Source of the DNA: Nelumbo lutea
Taxonomy: Eukaryota > Streptophyta > Magnoliopsida > Proteales > Nelumbonaceae
DNA length: 64,000 nt
NCBI GenBank assembly: GCA_022828595.1
Contig: JAKGHH010000005.1
Location: forward strand, 30,268,193 to 30,332,192
Reading direction: 5' to 3'
Shown one piece after another: positions 1 to 18,789 of the stretch. Position numbers and translations under genes: made by a program. Position 1 is the first letter of the stretch. Each line of letters starts with the position of its first letter. The notes beneath the pieces were generated by a model. That model worked only from the letters and a program-made list of their open reading frames with translations. It had not been told where the DNA came from and did not search any database.

Positions 1-77
1 AACCCAACTTCCATATCATATTCATATCATACTACCATATTTGCATATGCTCCCGTTTTTCTTTTCTTCTTCCTAAT

Positions 78-568
78 CAATGATTTTGAGCCTAAGATCG
101 TAAATTTTGGACTATCCAAATTTTCTCAAAGGTGGATCTAGCTTAGAGTTCTCTAGGATTCAAGGAACAAAAGGGTACATGGCGCAGAGTGGTCTTTGAA
201 CCTTTCCTATTAGTGCCATGGTTGATGTGTACAGTTATGGGGTTGTACTCCTAGAAATTGTGAAGGGTACTCGACTTTCCAATTGGGTGGTTGTGGATGG
301 AGAAGAGGAGGCAAAGATAACAAGATTTCTCAAGATGGTAAAGAAGAAGATTGAAAGTATAGAAGATGCATGGGTTGAAGATATAGTCGATCCAAAATTG
401 CAAGGATAGTTCAACAGGAATCAAGCAGTAATGATGATTAACATAGGTATATCTTGTGTGGAGGAGGATAGAAGCAAGAGGCCAACCATGGACATGGTAG
501 TGCAAGCTCTACTAGAATGTGAAAATGATGAACCGGAGATCTTTACTGCAAGGAATAGCATTTTGTAA
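78..568 (+). pseudogene. Receptor-like kinase C-terminal fragment (ZmPK1/S-domain type), broken
   Basis: Conceptual translation gives the second half of a plant Ser/Thr receptor kinase: a DFG-region stretch (DFEPKI...NFGLSKFSQR), a GTKGYMA activation-segment end, VDVYSYGVVLLEIVKGTRLS (subdomain IX), then VEEDRSKRPTMDMVVQALLE (subdomain XI) and a natural TAA at 566-568. It reads like the ZmPK1/S-domain class. Breaks: a frame change in the activation loop (about 135-165), a one-base loss near 187 followed by a compensating extra T near 205, and an in-frame TAG at 407-409, after which the same frame runs on to the TAA. The lectin, transmembrane and N-lobe parts are absent; sequence before about 78 is not kinase-like, though the fragment could extend left of the window. 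A dead 3' fragment is the most likely reading. Confidence 0.8.
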
Positions 569-2109
569 TGTATGGAAAGAAAATGTACAGAACTTTCTTC
601 CTACCATCATACATGGATGTTATTTGATGTAGTGATTTGCTTTTCTTATGAATAATTCAATAATTTTTGCAAAGACATTGTAACTTACGGCAATAAGCAT
701 TATAAGATATGTTCATTTGTCTTTTTTCTGTTAAATAATATCTTGCATTCTAGCAAGGAGAGTGTATCCAATTCTAGCTTATGCATCCAAAAATGAAAAT
801 ATCTATATACATGTATTCCGTGATCAATAGTTCGGATAGGAGCATTTGTTGTTTGGGCAATAAGTCAGTAACCTTATGTTATGAATGCAATTTCACACTT
901 GAAATTTGTATGAACAAGGGCATTGAATAAGGTATGTACCAAATCATCAAAATTTCTGTCAACTTAAAAAGATTTCAAGTCTTATTCCCTATTTAAAAAA
1001 CATTTGATACCTTGCATTGGAAAGGAAGAAAATTCATTGGAATCAAGAAGAAGAAGAAGAAGAATGTATTTTTGAGGATATCCAAAAATGCAGTAGATCT
1101 GCATGTTTTGGTGTTTGGAATGCAAGGATGCATTGCTTTATTATTGGACCTATGATGGTTTTGCTTGTATTAACAGTTTCATACTTTCATTTTTTTTTCC
1201 AAAAGCCAACTCCATATTTGATGATTTGTTTTTTCAAGAAAAAAGGGGAAATCCAAAAATCATATTTTATGCTGAGAAATGATCTATGAATGATTTATCA
1301 ATACCATGGTAACTATAAATCTTGTATAAAGAAAGGCAAATATCACATACTCAAGAATAGGTCTTCATCAAACAACAATGATAAGAATAAAAAATGATTA
1401 ACAAACAAGAAGAATAACTTTCACCGTGCACATACTCGATTGTTGAAGACAAAGCGGAAGATGTGTAGATCTGAGAAAGAAGCAACAAAAAATGAAAAAA
1501 AAAACTTTTAGTCAAAGCAAAATACCGGATCTATATGTGTATATGGGCGAAGATGGATTTATACATCAGATCTGTGAAGCTCAAGACATATCTAATATTA
1601 CCTTGTTTAGATCGAAGTAAAGACTTCAACCCAGATGAAGATTGAACATGAAAATAAGCAAGAACTCCGACCATCGACCACCTAGATGAAGATTGGCAAG
1701 AACCCTGCAACCCAGACGACATGACCATAAAAAATGAAAAGACAAGTTAGTTTAAACACAAGAGGAGATCAGCATATTGATCGTCGAGCACCTACGACCA
1801 TGCCATGGTCAAAGATGGAAGTGAAAAAGTTACCGTTGGAAGAGAGGGACGTAGCAGATCTCCTCTCTCTCAGTTGAAAAGCACAAAAGCATACCCTAGT
1901 TACATTGTCACTCGAAGAGTGCAAGTTTGCATCCAAAAAATAGATGTAGTAGTGCACTCTTCGAATGATGCAATCCTATTAGAAAATATACTTTTACGCT
2001 TATAATCGATACTTCTATGTATTGCAAACAAACGCTCGCAAACACGAACCGGAGTACATAAATACTCTAGTTTGGTGTTTGTATCACAAACAAACGGAGC
2101 CATACGAAA
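569..2109. other. Intergenic, no gene recognised
   Basis: AT-rich sequence with only short ORFs lacking any family signature. A near-palindromic pair sits at about 1910-1970, where GAAGAGTGCAAG and its inverted near-copy could form a loop. I see nothing that supports a gene. Confidence 0.5.
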
Positions 2110-2555
2110 TAGAATTTTTCATAGGAAGATGGGGAAAAACTGTTATGAACTTTAGAAAGGTTTTGGACCTAACTTGGAATATTTCAAAGTGTGGGGGTGC
2201 TTAGCAAAGGCAGGACTGCCCAAACCTGAAAAGAGAAAATTAGGAACGGAAATTCCTGATTGCATTTTCATAGGATAGAAAATAGTGAAGTCTATCGATT
2301 TCAAGTTGAGGTATGAAAACAATATACTTGAACCAAATGCCATTATAGACTTGAGTCACTGAATTTTTCAAAAATGTGTTTCCTTGGAAAAAAATAGATT
2401 AGTGAAATCTCAAACCCTCAACCTCCTTCCACCCCACCCTCAACATCAAAAGGGTGAAACACTAACTAAATTGAGGAAAAATAAAGGATCTAGGATTGAA
2501 ACCAACTTTGGAGACAACTTTTACATGTATTTCGTAGGGGAAAATTTATGATACC
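2110..2555 (+). mobile_element. Ty1/copia polyprotein fragment (integrase to RT linker), degenerate
   Basis: Conceptual translation contains the copia signature after the integrase core: YFKVWGCLAKAGLPKPEKRKLG, then PDCIFIG, and downstream KLRKNKGSRIETNFGDNF, the linker that precedes reverse transcriptase in plant copia elements. Several in-frame stops are present (for example after CIFIG and near IDLSH). No LTR, primer-binding site or RT core is visible nearby, so this is a short isolated relic. Confidence 0.72.
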
Positions 2556-2934
2556 GGAAAGAAATGGTATCTGAAGGGATTTGACCAATCAAAACACCCC
2601 CATGAATTTGATGAAGGGCAATTGGTAACCTCTTTTATGATACCGATTATAAGTTTTTCTGGTATCATGCCTTACTAGTTGTAAGTTTTTCCCATATCAT
2701 GCCTTTCCGGTACAATAGTCGAATCCATTTGGTAGATAACGACCCAACAACTTATAACGAGACTGTCTTCTCCCGAGTTAGTACTGTAGAAACCTTGCCA
2801 ATCAGACATGATATGATGCATACGATGAACCTAGATGTCTCGGCTCTACAGGTGGAGTCAAATGCTCCTCTCTGGAGGATATTCTTCTCTTGGTTAGAGA
2901 GTTTTGACACATTCATGTTTTTTTATTATTATTA

Positions 2935-3549
2935 GGGAAATTTCCCGATTAGTACCTTGTACTTTGGGTTTAGTGACAATTCAGTACCTGAACTTTCAAA
3001 ACGTGTCAATCCAATACCTACCATTAACCAGTTGTTAACTAGCTGTTAAGTTACATTTGAAAAAGACACAAATGCCCTTCAAATGTCATCTAATTTTCTT
3101 GATCAACCATCCAAACATTGACAAAAATTTAATAATTCCAAATCATTGCTTCTTCTATTCCAAAAAGTTGGGGTCACCAAAATGGCCACTAAAATGTGAC
3201 TCAACTTTCTTAAATAGAAGATGCAAGGATTTGAGACTGTTCAGGTATTGAATTACCACATTCTAAAGTTAGGGACCAAAATGACACTAAGCCCAAAGTA
3301 TAAGATAAGTATCAACGCATATCAGCCCGTATCAATCGATACGTATCATTATGGCACCCCACCGATACACCCCTACAGTGGGTATCGGTGGTCTAACCGG
3401 TTCAAGGTGTGGTAAAGACTTAAACCGGCTCCCTTGAACCTATTGGCTAAAAAAATTAAAAAAAAAAAACCACCAAAAGGAGTATCAATTCAACCGATAT
3501 GGCGTATCGATATTTTGAACCTTGCAAGATACTAATTGGAAAATTTCCC

Positions 3550-3563
<14 letters not shown>
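2935..3563. mobile_element. MITE with long terminal inverted repeats, interrupted by a second insertion
   Basis: The left end (from about 2935, AGGGAAATTTCCCGATTAGT and onward through the CTTTGGGTTTAGTG region) is matched in inverted orientation by the right end, which is split: CACTAAGCCCAAAGTAT just before 3300 and ATACTAATTGGAAAATTTCC at about 3530-3550. Removing 3302-3528 restores a continuous inverted repeat of roughly 40-50 bp. No coding capacity. Superfamily not assigned because I cannot fix the TSD against the flanking ATT-rich sequence. Confidence 0.6.
3302..3528. mobile_element. Nested MITE-like element of the 'GTATCGATACG...GAACCTTG' family
   Basis: This block contains repeated GTATC/GATAC motifs (ATCAATCGATACGTATC) and ends in GATATTTTGAACCTTGCAAG. 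Related elements occur at 47242-47453 and 47695-47870. It lies exactly inside the right inverted repeat of the surrounding MITE, so it inserted later. Its left end lacks the CAAGGTTC terminus seen in the other copies, so it may be truncated. Confidence 0.55.
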
Positions 3564-3586
<23 letters not shown>

Positions 3587-3588
3587 GA
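3549..3588. repeat. (ATT)n microsatellite
   Basis: About 13 uninterrupted ATT/TTA units at the right boundary of the interrupted MITE. The same trinucleotide occurs shorter at its left boundary (about 2921-2934). Confidence 0.95.
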
Positions 3589-3991
3589 CTATATAAGTAT
3601 TATTCCTCGTCCAACCAACAATGCACCGCTCACTCTAGCACATTTGTCTTGCACCTGGTATGCTCTTTTCCCATTGATCCGAACAAGCTTTGTAATATCA
3701 GTTCCAGAGATCGCAGTTCCAGTGAAGCTCAAGTTTTTGCACAAAGAAAAAGGATCATTGAGATTTGGGAATACAAATAACGACCGAAAAATCAAGTACC
3801 TGCCTGTTTTTCATAAACTAAAAGTTCATACCATCCGCTGATCAAAATATACATACATATTGTCCTGTAACCAAGTAGGAGCATGTAACCACGCCTTCTC
3901 AGAAATATGACATATTGAGCTAGCTAACTTATGAGCAGGTATATTAAGGTGTCCCTATTTACATTAATAAAAAAGAACCCGAGGGGTATTC

Positions 3992-4216
3992 CTAGCTAAG
4001 GACTTGACAGCATCCAATCAATCTGCTCATGAGCAGTATGTAAAGCAGACAAGGTTGGCAAGGGTCGGAGACGATGACAATCTGGTTCCACGCCTGATCA
4101 TTGGACACCGACAGAGCTTTGAGAATTGCTAAAAGTTCTGCTTCTTCATCCGTACCAAAAGAGGCAAAAGATCCAGCACCTGCCAGTTGCCACACGACAT
4201 AAAATTTGATGCACAC
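3992..4216 (-). pseudogene. RNase H-like (RVT_3) LINE fragment
   Basis: The minus strand reads VVWQLAGAGSFASFGTDEEA then ELLAILKAL, the pattern of the RNase H-like domain at the C-terminus of plant LINE ORF2 or of dispersed RVT_3 genes (the E-A-E-L-L-A-I helix). Only about 40 residues carry the signal before the frame becomes unrelated. The start of this piece (about 4165-4216) is also present at the left edge of duplication block B (near 48950), so the fragment predates the duplication. Confidence 0.5.
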
Positions 4217-4347
4217 TAGTGATGGAAGATACCATTTGCATGAGCTTGTCTTGTGAACAATATCAATTTTGGTCTGTTGCTAAAACTAAATCCACTAGCT
4301 TGTAATACGACTAATAATAACAAACAGAAGGCTTCCCAAAGACATCT

Positions 4348-12502
<8,155 letters not shown>

Positions 12503-12869
12503 CTGCAAATGAACAATGTATCAGGGAAATGGAATAACCTAATGATATTAAAACATCACAAGTATTTGCACTTTAAATAAAAAAGTAACGGGACAAACAG
12601 AATCCATACAAAGAAAAGGCCAACGCTCAAGAAAACCAAGAATGCAAAACAGGTAACCAAAACCAAAATAGGAGAAGGTTGTTCAACAAGGCTAATCAAG
12701 ATCTTCAGAAAATAGCATGCAGTTATGTTATGGTCTAAAAATTTCCAAATAAGTACCACATCCCTCTGCATCATCTAAGTTCCGTAACCATTTTTTATCA
12801 GCAAATAAACTCATTAATTAATGTGTGAGATAAATACATGGCTTTAGCTACAAAATAGCCCAAAAAATC

Positions 12870-14400
12870 ATTAGAAAAGCAGCTTGTCCACACTATTTGG
12901 GTTTGCCATCCCCCTTTTCTTGCTATTATAGATTACAATATTGCCCAAAATAATATGGATTTATCTGCTCCCTGTTTGACTTGCTTCGCCCAAGAAATAA
13001 CCAACAAAGATTCACCCTCTACTTCTAGCTCGCTAACACCTAACTGTATTGCTAGTTTTAGTTCTTGTAAGAGAGCCACTATTCCATCCTTAACCAAGTC
13101 TCTAAATCCAATTGGTCCCAAGAATAAGGCCAATACTGCTCCTTGATGGTTTCTAAAGACTCCCCTATACCTGCCCTCCCCTGATTGCCATAAGAGGTGG
13201 CATCAAAATTTAGTTTCAGCTTATTTCGCCTGGAGGTTTCCATTCCATTCCAACTGCTTTGTGTGTATCTCTTTGTACCACTTCAGACCACTTCCATAAT
13301 AAGTCATTTGTAGAGACATCTACGAAGATTTCCATTGTTGTTGCCCAATGTGCAGATTTAACCTTTATGATTTCAATCACTTCCTCCTTAGATTTACTTT
13401 TCTCTAGGAAAATCCATTGGTTTCGTTCTTTCCAGGCAATCCATACCAGTGTTGCTCTTATTCTCCACGAGCATCTTCCCCTTTTCTGCTATTGCCTCAA
13501 GAAACTAGACTTAAATAAACTAACCACATCTTGTGGGGGAACTCATCTACAACCAAAGAGAAAATGGATGTAATCCCAAATACAAGTCACAAAAGAACAA
13601 GAGATTAGTAAATGAAGAAGAGTCACACCACTAGATTTATAAAGGAGACACGCATGAGGAGAAAGGCGATTGTTTTGCCTTCTTTTCTATAGCATATCAT
13701 AGGTGTTAATCTTTTCAATGAATATTTCCCAACAAAGAGAATGTGCTTCAGGAGGAATTGGTTTGCACCAAATTTCTCTCTCTCGCCAGGAAATTCACCC
13801 CCAAAGGTTTTGAATTGATGAAAAGGTTAAAGAAGGAAGCACAAGAGAAGGGGCCATCAGGTGAGGGTTACCAAACTCTACCATCCAAGAGATTTTGATC
13901 CAAAAAGACCTTTTCCAAAAGTGAGAGTAGGATGATAAGTGACTCACACTCATTATCCCTCAAACCCTTTTTGAAACCAAAGTCCCAATTTAAGCCACGT
14001 TCTTAGTGCAAGCCAAATCTAGAAACAGGTTCATTCTTAAGGTTTGTTAATGAATAAAGTATAGGAAACTCCGGTTTGAGTGGTAGATCCCCAAGCCAGA
14101 GGTCTTCCCAAAATAAGACTCCATTCTCACAGCTGACAGCCCACATCAAAACGGATAAGATTGAGAAAGGTAGGCAGTACCTCAGAGATTTCTTTCCAAG
14201 GGGGATTTGAAGTAGTGTAAGACTCAAGTTTTGCATTCCAGCAATTGTCTGCTACATTTACAATGAATGCTTCCAATGACCTTGTGCCATATCTGCCTTC
14301 CTCTAAGGGAAATCTCCAAAGCCACTTCCCTAAAAGAGGTGTATTCCTTTTAATCAGATACCCACTACCCAAACTCGCTCCGTAGATTTACACACCTGTT
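12870..14400 (-). pseudogene. LINE ORF2 C-terminal relic in BTF3-A intron 1
   Basis: Minus-strand reading order from 14,372 downward: GSGYLIKRNTPLLGKWLWRF, WEDLWLGDLPLKPEFPILYS, an IWCKPIPP zf-RVT start (about 13,770), a zf-RVT remainder with stops, then RRNKLKLNFDAT and LFLGPIGFRDLVKDG with ELKLAIQLGVSELEVEGES, which is the RNase H-like tail. This is the standard C-terminal architecture of plant L1-type LINEs, riddled with stops and frameshifts. The same relic is in block B (61,900 down to 58,400), split there by a later LTR element. Confidence 0.75.
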
Positions 14401-14878
14401 CCCACCTCACTAAATGATGCTTCTTTTCCTCTCCCACAAAATATCCCTCGTCAGTTGTCACACACACGTACACAAGGAGGTTAAATCAGATGAGCACACA
14501 CACACGTACACAGGGAGGTTATATCAAAAGATTCGCCGGCTAAACTTGAAACCAAGTTAGTCGTTTAACCACACAGATACACATGGTGATGACATACATA
14601 TCAAGCAAAACTGAAGAATGCAACAGCATGCAATGTCTATTAGAAAAAGATCAAACAGCTAAACCCTAACCGACCTGCAACTTTTCCCCAATTATTTGCA
14701 TCTGAAGGAATAGTCCAAACAATCAAGCAATATCAAGCTATAACTATAATCAGTTTAAACCTAAGTTCCAATAACAACGACAAAATCAGAAATCTGATAT
14801 CACCGAAACGAACATGGGGGATCTTCAAGAAAGAAAAACTGAAAAACCATTTTTGAAGGGCTCACACTAGAGCTTAAC

Positions 14879-15025
14879 CTGAACTGTTCTCTTCAAAATT
14901 TGCTCGATGCAAAGCCCTGGTCCTGCAAATGACAAGGGCACCCCGACCCGTTATCTGAAAATTGAACCGCTCAAACCCTCCGAGTACCAAGTAACCGTCT
15001 CTGCAAAACCCTCTATTTATTTTCC
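14879..15025 (-). promoter_or_regulatory. BTF3-A 5'-UTR exon and proximal promoter (putative)
   Basis: The splice donor TTCAG|GTTAAG at 14879/14878 is conserved in block B at 63999/63998, and in block A it lies upstream of the coding exon's acceptor at 12503-12504. Upstream on the minus strand are a TATA-like AATAAATAGAGGG (about 15010-15022) and AGGGTTT/AAACCCT-type motifs, which are common in promoters of translation-machinery genes. The transcription start is not fixed. A MITE begins at about 15046, only some 25 bp beyond the TATA-like box, so the copy-A promoter is either very compact or partly supplied by the MITE. Confidence 0.5.
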
Positions 15026-15045
15026 TAGTATGCCTTTACGATGAG

Positions 15046-15269
15046 TAGGGCTGTTCATAACAAGACCCAAATCGATCAAACCGACCAACCCGATCCGATC
15101 CAATCCGAGTTGATCGATTTTTTTTAGCATCGGTTGGTTTCGGGTTACAAAAAATATAAACCGATTTAGATATATATTATATATATAATATATTTCAGAT
15201 ATTATATATATATATATATATATATATGATATATTTCAGTTTTAATATATATTTCAGATATGCATTTGT

Positions 15270-15334
<65 letters not shown>

Positions 15335-15579
15335 CAGTTTTAATCCATCAAATCATTTTTAATTTCCAGGCATCTAGCATTTGCTTTCTTAGACTTGAAT
15401 CTTTTGCCGTTCACACCAAGAGAATCATTCACAAAACCGACCCAAACCGATTGAAACTGACCAAGTTGGTTTTAATTAATACTGGGTCGGTTTCGGTTTC
15501 ATTTCTAGGTAAACCGACCAGTCGGGTCGATTGGAAAAATGCCAGTAAACCGACCCAATCCGACTCGTGAACAGCCCTA
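15046..15579. mobile_element. MITE with GGGCTGTTCA ends and a TA-rich core, at BTF3-A promoter
   Basis: Terminal inverted repeats TAGGGCTGTTCAT (left) and GTGAACAGCCCTA (right). Flanks ACGATGAG and ACAATGAG form an imperfect 8-bp duplication. CCGACC/GGTCGG-rich arms resemble the 7556-8221 element, so the two are probably the same broad family. The centre is the long TA microsatellite. It lies immediately upstream of the putative BTF3-A promoter. Confidence 0.7.
15170..15331. repeat. (TA)n microsatellite inside MITE
   Basis: Three runs of alternating TA; the longest (about 15,271-15,330) is nearly perfect. Translating through it gives a spurious Tyr-Ile repeat ORF. Confidence 0.95.
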
Positions 15580-18103
15580 ACAATGAGGACCACGAAGGCA
15601 TGAACCGGTGCCGAAGAGGCGAGCGGAAGCCGATTTGAAGCATAATAGTATAAAATTTATAGTTTTATAAATTTATGTATATAAATGTAATGTTTGTACA
15701 TGTGTCTATAATATTTATTTATATTGATACAATTTATTTTATTTTATGGTTATAACTATGTTTACCTCAATTAGTTAATATATACATGCATACTATAATT
15801 ATTTGCAATATTTTATAATTTATATATTCAAGGTACAATTTATTTATTTATAGAAATTTTATATTTATATTCATTTTTGTACCTGTACCATTTATAAAGA
15901 TGAGGATGGTTATAATGTTTCGTTAAAAAGCCTGATTTTGTAACTTTCATTTTTACTCTTATCATGTTTTGTATTTTAAAGCTTATTTTTACTTTCCATT
16001 TTTACCTTTTATATTATTATGTTTTTATTTTTCTAATTTTATTTAATTAACGGTTAATACTTGTAATTGGATAACCTCTATATCATTTATAAAAATGAGG
16101 ATGGTGACAATGTTTCGTCAAAAAGCCAAATTTTCACTTTCCATTTTTATACTTTTATCATGTTTTTTTATTTTAAGGCTTGATTTTCACTTTCTATTTT
16201 TACCCTTTGTTATGCTTTTTATTTTTTAGATTTATTTAATTAATGGTTAATGCTTGTAATTGGTAAAGCAAATAAAATAATAATAAGATTGTTGTGGAAC
16301 CTACTCCTCACTTTATCTGATCTTCTCTTGAAGCACCTACCTGACGAACATCTTCATCGATTAGAGCCAACATGTGTCAAGCATTGGATGGTTTGCCCAA
16401 ACCACGAATTTGAATTGAAGGGACGAATGGATTTTTTTCAACCTCTCTCTTTTCATCATGGAACAATCAATTAGATGATTAAATGAAGCTTTTTTTTTGT
16501 TTGTTTTCTCCCTGTTTTTTTTTTTTTCCAATTGTCTCTGTTAACGTAATAAGTTGTATTGGATCAGGGAATGCTCTTATCATTATATTGATTCGTTTTA
16601 GAGTGTTTTTCTCAACGATCATCAGGCCAATTTGGTAATCTAACACCCAACCAATGTAATACTATAAGAGTTGTACTTGGTAGGGTTGTAGGGGTTTGGA
16701 ATTCATTTTGTTGGTAGGAGATCGAGACTCTTCTATATAAATCAAGCAGATATTTGATTCAAATTTGAATATAAATGAATCAAGATCAACCTATATCCTG
16801 ATGTTAGCCATTAGATATGCAAATAATGGCCCCACCATTGACGATCAGAACATCAAGAGGCAAAAGGTCAAATGTCATCATTCACACATTAAGCGAAGAC
16901 ATAAATTTTAAAACCCCAATTCTCTCATTTAAACCCCTCTTTGCATAGTGTATATCTTATCCATTCCCCCTACTTTACGGTAGGAAGGAGGAAGCTGAAA
17001 TGGCATATCTCTTATCCTATGCACCTTTCTCCTCAAAATGAAGAAAACAATATAAATTACAAAAAGAAAGAAATACACAAAAAATTACAAAAAATATAAA
17101 AAATCATAAAAAATTTATATCTATATCTATACCATACTAAAAAATGAGAATGTTGCAATTTATTTTGTCAAAACACCCTAATTTTACTTTCCAACTTTAC
17201 CCTCAACTTTCTAATTTTCCCCATTGTATATATTGTCATTGCAAAATAATTATGAAAATCATAAAATGAAGAAAACAATATAAATTACAAAAAAAAAAAC
17301 AAATAACTACATAGAAAATTTACAAAAAAAATATAAAAAAATCATAGAAATTTCTATACCCCATACTAAAAAATGAGAGTGCTGCAATTGGTTTGGTCAA
17401 AACACCCTAATTTTACTTTCCAACTTTACCCTTAACTTTCTATTTTTTTCCCATTGTATATATGTCATTGCAAAATCATTATGAAAAAACACATAAAATG
17501 AAGAAAATAATATAAATTACAAAAAACAAATAAACAGAGAGAAAATTTACAAAAAAAATAAAGAAAATCATAAAAAATAAAGAAAAAAATAAATTACAAA
17601 AAAACATAAATTATAGAAAAATGAACAAAATTTGTAGAATAATAAAATTTATATCTACTACCATATATAAAAAATGAGAATAATTTAGTTAGTGTGGTTA
17701 AAAGACCCTATTTTTCATACTAATTCTGCCCCTTAGTTTTTTGGTTATTCTGACATCCCAATTCTATATGAGGGTGCATGATAGTTGTTGGCAAAAACAA
17801 TTGTCTTTTCTAACAAGAAATTTGGTGGGTTAGGTACTTAGGTTTGGGTTGAGCTTCAACCCAACCCACCTGAACCATCAACCCACTAAGGACCCATTTT
17901 GGGACCATTACAAAAAAATAAAGAAATACACAAAAAATGAAGAAAATCATAAAAATTGATGAAAAATAACAAAAATTACAAAAAACAAAGAAAACTATAA
18001 ATTATAGAAAAACAAAAATATAAAAATTTCATTCCATGGGCCCTGGACATATTTGTTAATTAGGTCTCGGTCTTCTAAGGGCATTTGGCTACTAAGATTG
18101 TAT
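15580..18103. repeat. AT-rich intergenic region with two degenerate tandem-repeat families
   Basis: Family 1: units beginning CATTTATAAAxATGAGGATGG at about 15,889 and 16,084 (period about 195 bp), each followed by the TTTCGT(T/C)AAAAAGCC and TAATTAAxGGTTAATxCTTG segments. Family 2: units beginning CATACTAAAAAATGAGA at about 17,133, 17,362 and, diverged, 17,662, each followed by TGGTCAAAACACCCTAATTT-like sequence and an A-rich half with AAATTACAAAAAA. The two families share the layout of an ATAAAAATGAG start, a GTxAAAA block and pyrimidine-rich sequence, so they may be distant relatives. No gene seen; a short ORF at 16,250-16,474 has no recognisable family. Confidence 0.65.
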
Positions 18104-18108
18104 GTTAT

Positions 18109-18675
18109 TGATGTGGGGTGACCCAACCCAGCCCATTCAAGGCTGGGAGGCCCAACCCACGAGCACCAGACCTGGGAATGAGATCCTCTACAGTAGGAGT
18201 TACTCTACTCCCCTCGTACGGAGCCAATAGTGGAGCACCCACGCGTCCCCACAGAGATCTCTGACTACCCTCGTACGACACCCATCTCAAGCGCTCATCT
18301 CCACCTACCTCCAAGCAGCTCAAGTATAAATAGGGGTGCTCCCTTCCAGGTAAAAAAAAAGAAAGAAAGAAAGGAAGACATCTGGACTTGGAATTGATCT
18401 CAAAAGCTGTATTCTAATTCCCCTCTTTGTACCTCGTACTAACTTGAACGTCAGAGACTTTGCCTCAGATTCTCACCCGGGGCCTCTAACGTATTCTGCC
18501 TTGTAGCACCTCGACTACCTGCCTTCAGCTTCTACAATATTCGGAGCCCTCTCCGCCTCGGCCTTCATACCTTGGCCTCAACAACAAGCTCCTTGAACCC
18601 TCGACGTCTTCGGCCAGCCTTCAGAGTCTAGGGGAAAAACTACTTTATTTTCCTCGGCCATCCCAAGCAACAACA
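18109..18675 (+). repeat. 5' LTR of outer element
   Basis: 567 bp, TGATGTGGGG to CAACAACA. It contains a TATA box (AAGTATAAATAGGGG, about 18,321-18,335) and, downstream of it, a purine-rich AAAGAAAGAAAG tract. The 3' LTR lacks this core promoter. Confidence 0.92.
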
Positions 18676-18676
18676 A

Positions 18677-18696
18677 TTGGCACCGTCTATGGGAAA
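18677..18696 (+). promoter_or_regulatory. Primer-binding site of outer element
   Basis: TTGGCACCGTCTATGGGAAA lies one base after the 5' LTR. It is a slightly diverged version of the inner element's PBS (TTGGCGCCGTCTGTGGGA), a form common in plant Tat-lineage elements. I do not assign the tRNA. Confidence 0.75.
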
Positions 18697-18789
18697 CGTT
18701 GCTAGGACATTCCCTAAAAAACTTTAACAAGCTAACAAGTCCCCAAGCTCCAATCAACCAACACGGTACAAAGAACAAGAAATATAGAA

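Noticed and set aside
3549..3588. Short regular repeats suggesting a CRISPR array
   Set aside because: A simple ATT microsatellite in plant nuclear DNA, without spacers.
15226..15570. 114-codon ORF with a Tyr-Ile repeat
   Set aside because: It is a read-through of the TA microsatellite inside a MITE.
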